Shown here: piece after piece, positions 43,118-51,053 of the stretch | Numbering within the stretch: position 1 is the stretch's first letter | Layout of the letters: every line of letters starts with the position of its first letter | NCBI GenBank assembly: GCA_965220505.1 | Contig: CBDCQE010000001.1 | Coordinates: 2,232,001-2,296,000 of the forward strand | Length of the DNA: 64,000 nt | Direction of reading: 5' to 3' | Source of the DNA: Bin87 sp965220505 | GTDB lineage: Bacteria; Chloroflexota; Dehalococcoidia; Lucifugimonadales; UBA3495 | Notes under the pieces: generated by a model | Told to the model about the DNA's origin: nothing | The model's database searches: none | What the model saw: the letters and a program-made list of their open reading frames with translations, nothing else | Position numbers and translations under genes: made by a program

Positions 43118-43741
43118 CTACGCCCAAATGATTTCGTAGGCGACGCCCAGCCAGAATAGAATTCCCAGGATGATGCACACGATCTCGCCTTTGCCGAAGC
43201 GGGCGGACTGCATCAAGCGGCTGTCCACGCTGGCCCAGTACCGGTTGAAGTTGGACTGCATCACGCACAGCACAACAATGCTCACGATCAGCGTGACGAC
43301 GCTGAGAATGTTGCCGGCCAGGAGAACGGCGCCGGAGGACAGATCAGGGCTCCTCATCATTCCTGCGGCGAACCCCACTAACGAACTGATGACGACCACG
43401 GTTGTCAGCAGTCCCAGGTTCAGGGTGTCGGGCACACCGCGTTCCACCATCAGCTCCTTGTAGTGGCGAATATGGGCGTGGTAACGGAAATAGCCGTACA
43501 CCGGCACGAACTGGGTCAGCCCATGCCACACCGGATGATGCGTGTCGCCGGTTTCGGCTGCCATATCGAGCGTGTGGTCCCGGTACTGCCTCCAGGTGCG
43601 GTACATCCAATAGAGCCAGTAGGCGCCCATGCTGATGACGGACATCAGGATGATTCGCGCCGTGGAGATGTACGCTCCTCCCGCCAGGTCGCCGGGTAGC
43701 GGCTCGCTGTCTCCGTATATGTCGGGTTGCCAAATTGTCAT
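43118..43741 (-). CDS. DUF4234-like membrane protein, copy 1
   Basis: 207 residues with four hydrophobic segments. The pattern STARIILMSVISMGAYWLYWMYRTWRQYRDH, PVYGYFRYHAH and a distal LNRYW-like SNFNRYWASVD is shared with the next gene upstream, so they are paralogues. The WxxYRxxR-like segment after the first membrane span fits DUF4234-type proteins, which are uncharacterised. Confidence 0.65.
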   Translation of the reverse strand: MTIWQPDIYGDSEPLPGDLAGGAYISTARIILMSVISMGAYWLYWMYRTWRQYRDHTLDMAAETGDTHHPVWHGLTQFVPVYGYFRYHAHIRHYKELMVERGVPDTLNLGLLTTVVVISSLVGFAAGMMRSPDLSSGAVLLAGNILSVVTLIVSIVVLCVMQSNFNRYWASVDSRLMQSARFGKGEIVCIILGILFWLGVAYEIIWA

Positions 43742-43777
43742 TGAACTGTTTGCTCTTGTTTTTCCGGGTTCGCGCGG

Positions 43778-44407
43778 TCAGTTGGTGAGGTAGTATTGGA
43801 CGTAGTAACCGGCGATGGTGAACCACAGGATCACTCCCAGGGCCGCCAGCACCATCGCTCCCCGGCCCAGCCTGGCGCGGTTGGCCAGTTCGCCGTCGAT
43901 AGAGGCCCAGTACCGGTTGAAGTTCGCCTGGATTCGGCAGACCACGGCAGTTGCTACCAGCACCCCGGCCAGGCTGATCACGTCAAAGATCAGGTCGATC
44001 AGGACACTGATGTCGCTTTCGCCCAGGTAGAAGTTCAGCCACACCGTGGGTATCGGGCTCCACAGCGCCGCGGATACGATCAGCAACACCATGATCCTGG
44101 TCAGGTTCAGGTCGTGCGGAACCCCGCGCTCCTCCATCAGGTCCCGGTACGCCTTGCAGTGCGCGTAGAACCGGAACCACCCGTAGACCGGAACCAGCAT
44201 CGCCAGCGCGTGCCACACCGGATAGACATTCGCGCCCGTGTGCTCCCGGTACTGGTCCCACGTCCGGTATACCCAGTAGAACAGGTACAGCCCGAAGCTG
44301 ATCAGCGACAACGCTAATATGCGCGGCTTGGAGAGGTGGTATCCGTATGACTGGGCGGCAACAACCGCCATGCCACCCACCGTGTCGTCGGATTGTCGGG
44401 CTGCCAT
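43778..44407 (-). CDS. DUF4234-like membrane protein, copy 2
   Basis: 209 residues, paralogous to the neighbour: KPRILALSLISFGLYLFYWVYRTWDQYREHT, PVYGWFRFYAHCKAYRDLMEERGVP, ANFNRYWASIDGELANRARLG. Four membrane segments. It starts 12 bases after the arylsulfotransferase-like gene, so they are probably co-translated. Function unknown. Confidence 0.65.
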   Translation of the reverse strand: MAARQSDDTVGGMAVVAAQSYGYHLSKPRILALSLISFGLYLFYWVYRTWDQYREHTGANVYPVWHALAMLVPVYGWFRFYAHCKAYRDLMEERGVPHDLNLTRIMVLLIVSAALWSPIPTVWLNFYLGESDISVLIDLIFDVISLAGVLVATAVVCRIQANFNRYWASIDGELANRARLGRGAMVLAALGVILWFTIAGYYVQYYLTN

Positions 44408-44419
44408 CAGGCGTCTCTT

Positions 44420-45526
44420 TCAGCGCAGTTGCGGCACTTGCTCAGGCAGGTAATGGGTCGAGCGGAACACGCTGTTGACCACGAAGCCCTGCTCGTTGGG
44501 CGCGAAGTGCGGGTTGATGTACTCCCACACCACCTGGCCGTCAGGGGTGACCTGGAAGATGCGCCCCGGCTGGCCCTCGGTGATCAGCGTGTTGCCGTTG
44601 GGCAGCCGTCGCGCCCCGGAGATGTACGCGCTGAAGAAGTTGAACGGCGGGTTGTCCTGGTACTGCCAGACTATCTCGTTGGTGGAAGTGTTCACCTCGA
44701 TGACGCGGGATGCCGGCAGCGGGCTGTGCCGGCTGTGGGAACCGTTGTCGTAGATGAGCACGTTGCCGTTGTCCAGCATCGACGGGTCATGCTGTTGTGC
44801 CAGCACGTCGTCGGCAATCTGCCACGTTATGTTCCCGCTGGCCTTGTCGATGATCCCCACCGTGGAGATGTTGCGGAAGCTGAACATCACCCGGTCGTCG
44901 CCCAGCGGGACCACCGTGTTGCCGTGGCTCCACTCGTCCCGCAGGTCGTTGAAGGTAACCACGTGGCGCTCGGGGTCCAACTGTTCGGCGGCGTGCCACT
45001 CCCAAATTCGGTTGCCGTTGGCGTCCACCTCCACCAGCACGTCGCACCACATCCCGGTGTATTCTTCCCGGGATTCCGTCCCAGGCTGGCCGCCCTTGAT
45101 GGTGGCGGCCTGGGCGTCGTCCATTCGCTCCACGGTCATGTACAAACAGCCGCCGGACATGGTGCGCCGGGCGTCGTGGTGATGGTACGGGTCCCGGTGC
45201 TCCCACAGGATGTTGCCATCCCAATCGGCTTCCAGCATGATCCCGCCCTTGAACCGCTTCATCCCGTCGAAAGTGTCCCAACCCCCGTCATCGGGCACCT
45301 TGCCGCCGTAGAACAGGTTGCCGCTGGGCAGCAGGTACCCGTACAGGCCCGGTGGGTACGGCATCTGCCATTGATGGGCCACCTCGCCGTTTATGTCCAG
45401 CAGGTAGACCTCGCCGGTCCCGGACATCGGCGCGTACAGCGTGTAGCCGGGGCAGGCTCGTTCCGGGTCGCAGGCGGTGAGGCCGGTGCGGGCCATGCGG
45501 CGGCGGGTTTGTTGGTCAATCGTCAT
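44420..45526 (-). CDS. Arylsulfotransferase (ASST)-like beta-propeller protein
   Basis: 368 residues. Repeated blades with W at the end of strands: GEVAHQWQMPYPPG, GNILWEHRDPYHHHD, GNRIWEWHAAEQL, NEIVWQYQDNPP, GQVVWEYINPH. HGNTVVPLGDD and GNVLIYDNGSHSR resemble the catalytic His region of ASST proteins. There is no signal peptide, whereas classical ASST is periplasmic, so it may act in the cytoplasm. Substrate unknown. Confidence 0.75.
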   Translation of the reverse strand: MTIDQQTRRRMARTGLTACDPERACPGYTLYAPMSGTGEVYLLDINGEVAHQWQMPYPPGLYGYLLPSGNLFYGGKVPDDGGWDTFDGMKRFKGGIMLEADWDGNILWEHRDPYHHHDARRTMSGGCLYMTVERMDDAQAATIKGGQPGTESREEYTGMWCDVLVEVDANGNRIWEWHAAEQLDPERHVVTFNDLRDEWSHGNTVVPLGDDRVMFSFRNISTVGIIDKASGNITWQIADDVLAQQHDPSMLDNGNVLIYDNGSHSRHSPLPASRVIEVNTSTNEIVWQYQDNPPFNFFSAYISGARRLPNGNTLITEGQPGRIFQVTPDGQVVWEYINPHFAPNEQGFVVNSVFRSTHYLPEQVPQLR

Positions 45527-45556
45527 GGTTATCTCGGGATATCTCCAAATTCCGTC

Positions 45557-45576
45557 ATTCCGGCTTTCGCCGGAAT
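45557..45576. repeat. Palindromic repeat family A, copy between mtnA and the ASST-like gene
   Basis: ATTCCGGCTTTCGCCGGAAT, 8-bp stem with TTTC loop, 30 bases upstream of the ASST-like start. Confidence 0.85.
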
Positions 45577-45594
45577 CCACTGACGCCGGCAGCA

Positions 45595-46638
45595 TCAAGC
45601 CGCGTCCACCGCCTGCCGCAACGACTCGATGTAAGGCGGACGGCACACCGCGGTTTCGGTAACTATCCCGGCGATGTAGCGGTGGGGCGTCACGTCGAAG
45701 GCCGGGTTGTAGGCCGGCGTACCCTCGGGCGCGGTGGGCGTACCCCCGTAACCCGTGACCTCATGCTGGGGCCGCTCCTCGATGGCGATGTCGTCGCCGT
45801 GGGATATTGCCAGGTCCACGGTGCTGGTGGGCGCGGCGATGTAAAACGGAATGCCGTTCTCGTGGGCCAGCACCGCCAGCGTGTACGTGCCCACCTTGTT
45901 GGCGGTGTCGCCGTTGGCGGCGATCCGGTCCGCGCCGGTAATGACGCAGGACACCTCGCCTTTCTGCATCAGCACGCCGGCCGCCGAGTCTGCGATCAGC
46001 GTCGCCGGAATGCCCAGTTGCTGAAACTCCCACGACGTTAGCCGCGCGCCCTGCAGCCAGGGCCGGGTCTCGGTGTTATAGACGTTGAAACGCCCGCCGG
46101 CCTCCCAACCCGCTCGGATCACGCCCAGCGCGGTGCCAAAGGCCGAAGTAGCCAGCGCGCCGGTGTTGCAGTGGGTCAGCACCCCCTGGCCGTCGGCCGG
46201 CATGAGCGTCCTGCCGTGCTCCCCGATGCGTCGATTGATGGCCTCGTCCTCTTCCTGGATCCGGCGGGCCTCCGCTTCGAGGCGCGGCAGGATGCTGCCC
46301 GGGTCGGGTTCGGCCTCGGCCACGCGCATCATGCGGCGCACGGCCCAGCCCAGGTTGACGGCGGTGGGTCGGGCGGCGGCAATGTGGGCGCCAGCCTGCC
46401 GCAACGCGCCGATGAAGTGGTCCCGCTCCCGGGACTGCAACTCGGCCGCGGCCAGCACCATGGCGTAGCCGGCGGTCACGCCGATGGCCGGTGCGCCCCG
46501 CACGCGCATCTCGGTGATGGCGGCGGCGGCGGCGCGGTAATCGGTGATGCGAACCGTGACGTGCTCATGGGGCAGAAGCGTCTGATCCAGGAGCTCCAAC
46601 CGGCTGCCCGTCCAGTTGATGGGGCGAATTTCGTTCAT
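45595..46638 (-). CDS. mtnA: S-methyl-5-thioribose-1-phosphate isomerase
   Basis: 347 residues. The catalytic pair is Cys157 (LTHCNTGALAT) and Asp237 (TGADRIAANGDTANKVGTY). RGAPAIGVTAGYAM and YNTETRPWLQGARLTSWE bind substrate. It converts methylthioribose 1-phosphate to methylthioribulose 1-phosphate. Closest relatives of the fold are eIF2B-type proteins, but the motifs are MtnA's. ATG 46638 begins the homology. Directly controlled by the SAM-I riboswitch and terminator upstream; mtnB and later salvage genes are not in the window. Confidence 0.96.
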   Translation of the reverse strand: MNEIRPINWTGSRLELLDQTLLPHEHVTVRITDYRAAAAAITEMRVRGAPAIGVTAGYAMVLAAAELQSRERDHFIGALRQAGAHIAAARPTAVNLGWAVRRMMRVAEAEPDPGSILPRLEAEARRIQEEDEAINRRIGEHGRTLMPADGQGVLTHCNTGALATSAFGTALGVIRAGWEAGGRFNVYNTETRPWLQGARLTSWEFQQLGIPATLIADSAAGVLMQKGEVSCVITGADRIAANGDTANKVGTYTLAVLAHENGIPFYIAAPTSTVDLAISHGDDIAIEERPQHEVTGYGGTPTAPEGTPAYNPAFDVTPHRYIAGIVTETAVCRPPYIESLRQAVDAA

Positions 46639-46722
46639 AAATCGGTAAAAGATGCGGAGTGCGTCGATGGCGCTCTGTGCTACTCTGCGGTCAGACTGGC
46701 GGCCCTTGGATTCGAAACAGGC

Positions 46723-46756
46723 AAAAAATAAAGGCCCACCCGCACTTGGGAGAGCC
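46723..46756 (-). terminator. Expression-platform terminator of the SAM riboswitch
   Basis: On the minus strand GGCTCTCCC (46748-46756), loop AAGTGC and GGGTGGGCC (46733-46741) form a 9-bp stem with one mismatch, followed by TTTATTTTTT (46723-46732). Confidence 0.88.
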
Positions 46757-46770
46757 ACCATCACAGTCCG

Positions 46771-46912
46771 CCCCTCATCTTTCGTCCTGACTTGTCATGC
46801 GCGCATCGCGTTGCACAACGGGGACGCCGGATTTAGCACCTCATCCCACGGGGTGGGCGGGACAGGTTGCCAGGCTTCACAGGGCCGTTCCCTCCGCCTG
46901 TCTGAATAAGGG
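46771..46912 (-). promoter_or_regulatory. SAM-I (S-box) riboswitch aptamer upstream of mtnA
   Basis: Read on the minus strand the S-box core is clear. CCCTTATT (P1 5' side, 46905-46912), then GGCGGAGGGAACGGCCCTGTG and GAAGCCTGGCAACC follow. Next come GGTGCTAAATCC and finally ACGAAAGATGAGGGG (P1 3' side, 46771-46779 for GATGAGGGG). P1 pairs CTTATT with GATGAG, extended by CC/GG. It is followed by a terminator and mtnA. SAM binding should terminate transcription, so the genes behind it are made when SAM is low. Confidence 0.93.
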
Positions 46913-46946
46913 TTCCAGCAGCGTATGCAGTTTTTAACTGCCGTTA

Positions 46947-46975
46947 ATACTACCTGCCGGGACGGTAATTGTCAA
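46947..46975 (-). promoter_or_regulatory. Promoter of the SAM-riboswitch transcript
   Basis: Minus strand: consensus TTGACA (46970-46975), 17-base spacer, TAGTAT (46947-46952). The start would be near 46940, about 28 bases before the aptamer. The gap 46639-47104 holds this promoter, the aptamer, the terminator and the short leader of the divergent gene; nothing else is seen. Confidence 0.8.
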
Positions 46976-47104
46976 GGTGACGGCGAATTTCGTCGGCCCC
47001 TGACGATATCCAACAAGCACCCTTCCCCGGTGGCACGCGGCGGCCGAATCCGGTATTCTGTGCGCCATCATCAACGGAACCGAACGCCGGGAGGGTTTGT
47101 GACC

Positions 47105-47698
47105 ATGACCACCACCGTTGCCGCCACCGCCGACGACCTCTGCACCATCGAACAGCAGCCCAGTCGCTTCAACGACGAGTTCGGCGAGATGAGCCCCCGG
47201 GCCAAGCTCAAGGTCAAGGGCGAAATGTCCGACTTCGTCCAGAAGTTCATCGCCGCCTCGCCCTTCGTCGTCATGGCCTCGTCCGACCCCGACGGAAACT
47301 GCGACGCCTCGCCCAAGGGAGGCAAACCCGGTTTCGTCAAGGTCATCGACAGCACCCGCCTGCTGTTTCCCGACGTCGCCGGCAACCGCCTGTTCCAGTC
47401 CTACCAGAACATGGACTCCAACCCCCACGTCGGCCTGCTGTTCATGATCCCCGGCGTCAACGACACCGTGCGGGTCAACGGTATCGTCACCATCGTCAGC
47501 AAGGAGGAACTGGAGCGGCAGAAAGTCGAGCTGGAACTCTACTGGACCGACGACAACTCCAAGCACCTACAGGGCATCATCATCAACGTCGAGGAATCCT
47601 ACGGCCATTGCCCCCGGGCCTACAACTTCGCCAAGCTCTGGGACACCGACCAGATCGCCGAGAACCAGGAGAACCGGCCCATTCCGCTGCGCCCGTAG
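47105..47698 (+). CDS. Pyridoxamine 5'-phosphate oxidase-family flavoprotein (MSMEG_1061-like)
   Basis: 197 residues. An FMN-binding split barrel: FIAASPFVVMASSDPDGNCDASPKGG, LLFPDVAGNRLFQSYQNMDSNPHVGLLFMIPG and DTVRVNGIVTIV are typical, and HCPRAYNFAKLW near the C-terminus fits the MSMEG_1061 group. Substrate unknown; family members bind FMN or F420. ATG 47105 is 9 bases from GGAGGG; a GTG at 47099 is too close. Divergent from the SAM-riboswitch transcript and the only plus-strand gene in a long minus region. Confidence 0.85.
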   Translation: MTTTVAATADDLCTIEQQPSRFNDEFGEMSPRAKLKVKGEMSDFVQKFIAASPFVVMASSDPDGNCDASPKGGKPGFVKVIDSTRLLFPDVAGNRLFQSYQNMDSNPHVGLLFMIPGVNDTVRVNGIVTIVSKEELERQKVELELYWTDDNSKHLQGIIINVEESYGHCPRAYNFAKLWDTDQIAENQENRPIPLRP

Positions 47699-47702
47699 AG
47701 TG

Positions 47703-47812
47703 TTGTCAGAATCAGGATTTCCAGGATTATAGGATTCACAGGATTGCATTGGTTTTCGGAGTAAGTGCTAATCCTGTAAATCCTCAAATCCGGCAAATCC
47801 TGATTCTGACAA
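47703..47812. repeat. Dispersed palindromic element, family B, copy 2
   Basis: The ends TTGTCAGAATCAGGATTT (47703-47720) and AAATCCTGATTCTGACAA (47795-47812) are a perfect 18-bp inverted repeat. It lies exactly between two convergent genes, 4 bases from one stop and 1 base from the other, so its transcript can fold as a bidirectional terminator. Confidence 0.9.
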
Positions 47813-47813
47813 T

Positions 47814-48512
47814 TCATCCCACCCCGGTCGCCAGCCGGAACACGAACAACGCCGGCTGGATGAGGATCCGACCCAGGAAGTTGATGCCGAAGGCATAGCT
47901 CAGAAAAAGGTTCACCCCGATCAAGGCGATCAGGGGTATCCAGCCATACCGCTCAAACTGCAGGTACGACTGGTAGAGCGATCCGGGCAACAGGCCCCCC
48001 ACCACCTTGCTCCCATCCAGCGGGGGCAGCGGGATCATGTTGAATATCCCCAGGATCAGGTTGAAGAATATCGCCAGGAACGCGGCGAAACCCAGGATGT
48101 CCACGATCCCGGATACAAACCTCGTGTCCGTGACCACCGGCAGCAGGTCCAGGCGGAATACCAGCCCCAGCGCGAACGCCAGCACAAAGTTGGACAGCGG
48201 GCCGGCCAGAGCCACCATGGACATTCCAAACCGCCCGTGCCGCAGGTTGTAGGGGTCCACCTGCACCGGCTTGGCCCAGCCGAACCCCACCACCAGCAGC
48301 AGTAGGAAACCCAGCAGGTCAATGTGCTTGATGGGGTTGAAAGTCAGCCGCCCCATCCGCCGGGCGGTGTCGTCGCCTTCGATGTGGGACGTCAGCGCGT
48401 GGCTGAACTCATGGACGGTGAACCCTATGATCAGGCCCAGCAGCCCGATGCCGATCACCAGGACGAACGCTGCCGGGTTTTCCCGCAGCAGGTCGAGGCT
48501 CTGGAGGATCAC
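47814..48512 (-). CDS. Site-2 protease family (M50) membrane metalloprotease
   Basis: 232 residues with about six hydrophobic segments. The zinc motif HEFSH (34-38) is in the first half and NMIPLPPLDGSK (158-169) gives the third ligand Asp166. Typical of short FpvI/YwhC-like M50B peptidases without a PDZ domain; substrate unknown. The GTG start overlaps the upstream stop (GTGA), so it is coupled to the unknown gene before it. Confidence 0.9.
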   Translation of the reverse strand: MILQSLDLLRENPAAFVLVIGIGLLGLIIGFTVHEFSHALTSHIEGDDTARRMGRLTFNPIKHIDLLGFLLLLVVGFGWAKPVQVDPYNLRHGRFGMSMVALAGPLSNFVLAFALGLVFRLDLLPVVTDTRFVSGIVDILGFAAFLAIFFNLILGIFNMIPLPPLDGSKVVGGLLPGSLYQSYLQFERYGWIPLIALIGVNLFLSYAFGINFLGRILIQPALFVFRLATGVG

Positions 48513-49231
48513 GTAGCGGTACTTTCCAGCCCGGTCCGGCCCCCGCGTCGCGCGACCGGCTGCGCCCGGGGCAGTGCCATCAGATCGGCCTTGATGGCGG
48601 CCAGGCCATCCGCTCCATGATCGTTGGCCTCCGCGACGATTGCCACCGCTCCGGCCTGACGCAGACCGAGCAACTCGTTGGCGGAGGGACGAGGGCCGAT
48701 GCGCACCACCAGGTATTTCTCCGCGCGGCGGGCGGCGTCCGCCACCCCACCCAGGTCCAGCAGAGTCCAGGGCCCCGTCATGGCTGACTTATCCAGCACC
48801 AGGAAATCCAACGGGATACCGGCGAGGATCCGCCACATGCGGTCGTCCACATCGTCTGGGATCCGCGCGCCGTGGGTCATCTGGCGATCGGACAGGTCGA
48901 TGGCGTCCACCAGCGCGCTTGGGAATGGCGAAACCGTGAAATCCGCCCCGGCCTCACGCCAGGCCCGGATGCCCTCGGGTTCCAACGGAACGCCGCCCAG
49001 ACCCCAGATGCCGTGCTTCACTTCGGGAAGGGTATCCGGCGTGATGTTGGGGGATGCAATGACCACCGCGTCGGCGGCCTCCGCCGCTGCGGCCAGCGCC
49101 GCCCCGATGTCCCCGGAGCAACGCCCGATCAGAGCCATCCCGGGCAATCGCGAGGACTGGGTGGACCCAAACCCCAACGACGGGCCGCTTCCGGCTTCAA
49201 TTCGCTCAAATAGGCTGCGCAACTGCGTCAT
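48509..49231 (-). CDS. Uncharacterised alpha/beta protein coupled to a Uma2 gene and an M50 protease
   Basis: 240 residues, no family recognised. Alternating predicted strands and helices (AVVIASPNITPD, ADFTVSPFPSALVDAI, LDFLVLDKSAM, YLVVRIGPRPSANELLGLRQAGAVAIVAEA) suggest a TIM-barrel-like or Rossmann-like fold. No signal peptide, membrane span or metal motif. Both ends overlap neighbours by 4 bases (ATGA with Uma2, GTGA with the protease), which implies co-translation of all three. Confidence 0.75.
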   Translation of the reverse strand: MTQLRSLFERIEAGSGPSLGFGSTQSSRLPGMALIGRCSGDIGAALAAAAEAADAVVIASPNITPDTLPEVKHGIWGLGGVPLEPEGIRAWREAGADFTVSPFPSALVDAIDLSDRQMTHGARIPDDVDDRMWRILAGIPLDFLVLDKSAMTGPWTLLDLGGVADAARRAEKYLVVRIGPRPSANELLGLRQAGAVAIVAEANDHGADGLAAIKADLMALPRAQPVARRGGRTGLESTAT

Positions 49232-50034
49232 GGCAACACGCTTCCCGAGGCTGGCGGTTCGATGCCGTACTGTCGCAAAAGGTTTTCCATTTCCAGCCGC
49301 GCAGCACGTTCCTGGTGTAAAGCCTGCTCGGCGGCGAAGCGGGCTCGCTCCGCCTCATGGTGGGCTCGCTCTGCGGCGAAACGCTCACGCTCCGACGCTC
49401 GGTATTCTCGCTCCATTTCCTGCCGGTTGCGGATGAGATCCCCGGTAACCGGGTCACGGAAACGGAACCATTCTCGCCTGGCGCGAAGTTCCAGTTCCAG
49501 CAACTCGCTGTAGCCAACGCACAAGCTATTGTCCGGGGCAACCTCAACCGGGATTGACTGGTACCGTCCGTTCACCAGCCGGTTGCCCTGCAACAAAGGC
49601 GTCAAATAGATTCCATACGGATCGTACTGCCAGTACTCCAGTACGCCCCAACTTTCGTACAGGTCACGTTTGAACGCCCGGTCTCTGCGGTGAGTGCTCG
49701 GCGACGTCACTTCCATTGCGAACGTCGGAACCTGATGCTCCAGCCACAGAAAATAGGAGCGGCGCTGGTCGCTGCCCACCCCGGGTATGACGTACACGTC
49801 CGGGGATACGGAGACGGACGGGTTGCCAGGCTCGTAGTAAATGAACATCTGGCTGGCAACCAACGTGTCGGAGTCGTCCAGCCAAGTCTCCAGAGCGGAC
49901 TGCATGTAGGATTGCGGCACGAAATGTATCATTCCCTCTGGAGGCAGTACGTCGCAGGCCATGGGGTAATACACGCCGTCGTCGGGTTCGGGCGGCCGGG
50001 ATTTTTCGGGCCGGGCGATCTGAGGCGCGGTCAT
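49228..50034 (-). CDS. Uma2-family putative nuclease with C-terminal coiled coil, copy 3
   Basis: 268 residues. The nuclease-like core (about 30-180) has SVSPDVYVIPGV, FAMEVTSPST (conserved Glu), RDLYESWGVLEYWQYDP. It is followed by a strongly charged helix rich in Glu/Arg/Ala with repeated ERxRFAAERA units (about 205-255), a coiled coil not seen in copies 1 and 2. ATG 50034 follows a GAGGG site by 7 bases. First gene of the coupled trio. Confidence 0.85.
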   Translation of the reverse strand: MTAPQIARPEKSRPPEPDDGVYYPMACDVLPPEGMIHFVPQSYMQSALETWLDDSDTLVASQMFIYYEPGNPSVSVSPDVYVIPGVGSDQRRSYFLWLEHQVPTFAMEVTSPSTHRRDRAFKRDLYESWGVLEYWQYDPYGIYLTPLLQGNRLVNGRYQSIPVEVAPDNSLCVGYSELLELELRARREWFRFRDPVTGDLIRNRQEMEREYRASERERFAAERAHHEAERARFAAEQALHQERAARLEMENLLRQYGIEPPASGSVLP

Positions 50035-50094
50035 CGGATTACCCTCGTCACGTGACACAGAGATAAACAATAGTAACAGTATGAATAGATGGCT

Positions 50095-50118
50095 AGGGGC
50101 GAATGAGTATTCGCCCCT
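50095..50118. repeat. Palindromic repeat family C, copy 2
   Basis: AGGGGCGAAT, loop GAGT, ATTCGCCCCT: a perfect 10-bp hairpin identical in its stem to the rpsG-fusA copy at 12874-12903. Confidence 0.85.
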
Positions 50119-50138
50119 GCCGTGTTGCTATTGCGGGA

Positions 50139-51011
50139 TTAGAGCGGTTGCCAGACCCGTTTGCCGTCCACGCGGGCGATCTTGCCGATCTGCTTGCCCG
50201 GCGGGAAGTGACCGGCGCAAATGGTCCAGTCACCCTCCTCGGCGGCGTCCAGCAGGCGGGCGCGCGACGCGGCGGACTGCTCCTTGTCGGTGTCAACGCC
50301 GGCGCACCAGCTCGGCTCGGATACCTGCGCGATGGTATGCAGCACGTCGCCCATGACCACGCCGCGCTGGCCGTTGGAGTTGATCAGCACCACCTGGTGG
50401 CCCGGGGTGTGACCCGGCGCGGGAGCGATGGAGATCTCGTCGCTGATGGTGTGCTCGGGCTCTTCCAGGATCTGCTGGAGGCGCAAGCGGCGCAGCGGCA
50501 TCACCTGGCGGTCGATGTACGGATACATCTGCCGGCCCTGCTCCGACGTGAAGTAGTCGTAGTCCGGCCGCGACATCACGTAGCGGGCGCGCCGGAAGTT
50601 GGGCGCGGGCATGCCGCCCGAGTAGCGCAGGTTCCAGCCCACGTGGTCGCCGTGCAGGTGCGTGTGGATGATGTAGTTCACCGAGTCGCTGGGGCCAACG
50701 TTGGTGTTGTTCACGCCCACGTTGGACTCCAGGTGAGGCCGCAGCTCTTCGTACAGGTTCCCGGTGACATTGCCCCGGTCGGGGTGCGGGCCGGGGCCCA
50801 TGCCGGTGTCCACCAGGATGACGTGCTCCGAGGTATTCAGAAGGAACACGCCGTAATAAAGCTGGAGCTGCCCGTTTTCCAGGGTGTCCTGGTAGTCCGC
50901 CCAGGCGGAGTCAGGGACGTCGGGGAACATCGCCGAGGGCTCGCGCGGCGGCGGGACCATGTCGATTACGGCGGTAACTTTTACGTTGCCGATGGTTGCT
51001 TGTTCTGCCAT
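50139..51011 (-). CDS. MBL-fold metallo-hydrolase
   Basis: 290 residues. The metallo-beta-lactamase signature HTHLHGDHVGW (about 115-125) gives the first metal ligands; APAPGHTPGHQVVL supplies the next His, GVVMGDVLH the bridging Asp and ICAGHFPPG the last His. It resembles lactonase-type members, including the long N-terminal arm. Substrate unknown. The plus of stable motifs makes the fold certain. Confidence 0.9.
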   Translation of the reverse strand: MAEQATIGNVKVTAVIDMVPPPREPSAMFPDVPDSAWADYQDTLENGQLQLYYGVFLLNTSEHVILVDTGMGPGPHPDRGNVTGNLYEELRPHLESNVGVNNTNVGPSDSVNYIIHTHLHGDHVGWNLRYSGGMPAPNFRRARYVMSRPDYDYFTSEQGRQMYPYIDRQVMPLRRLRLQQILEEPEHTISDEISIAPAPGHTPGHQVVLINSNGQRGVVMGDVLHTIAQVSEPSWCAGVDTDKEQSAASRARLLDAAEEGDWTICAGHFPPGKQIGKIARVDGKRVWQPL

Positions 51012-51053
51012 TGGGAAAATCCTCCTGAGTACGCTGCAAATGGCGCTTGCGGC

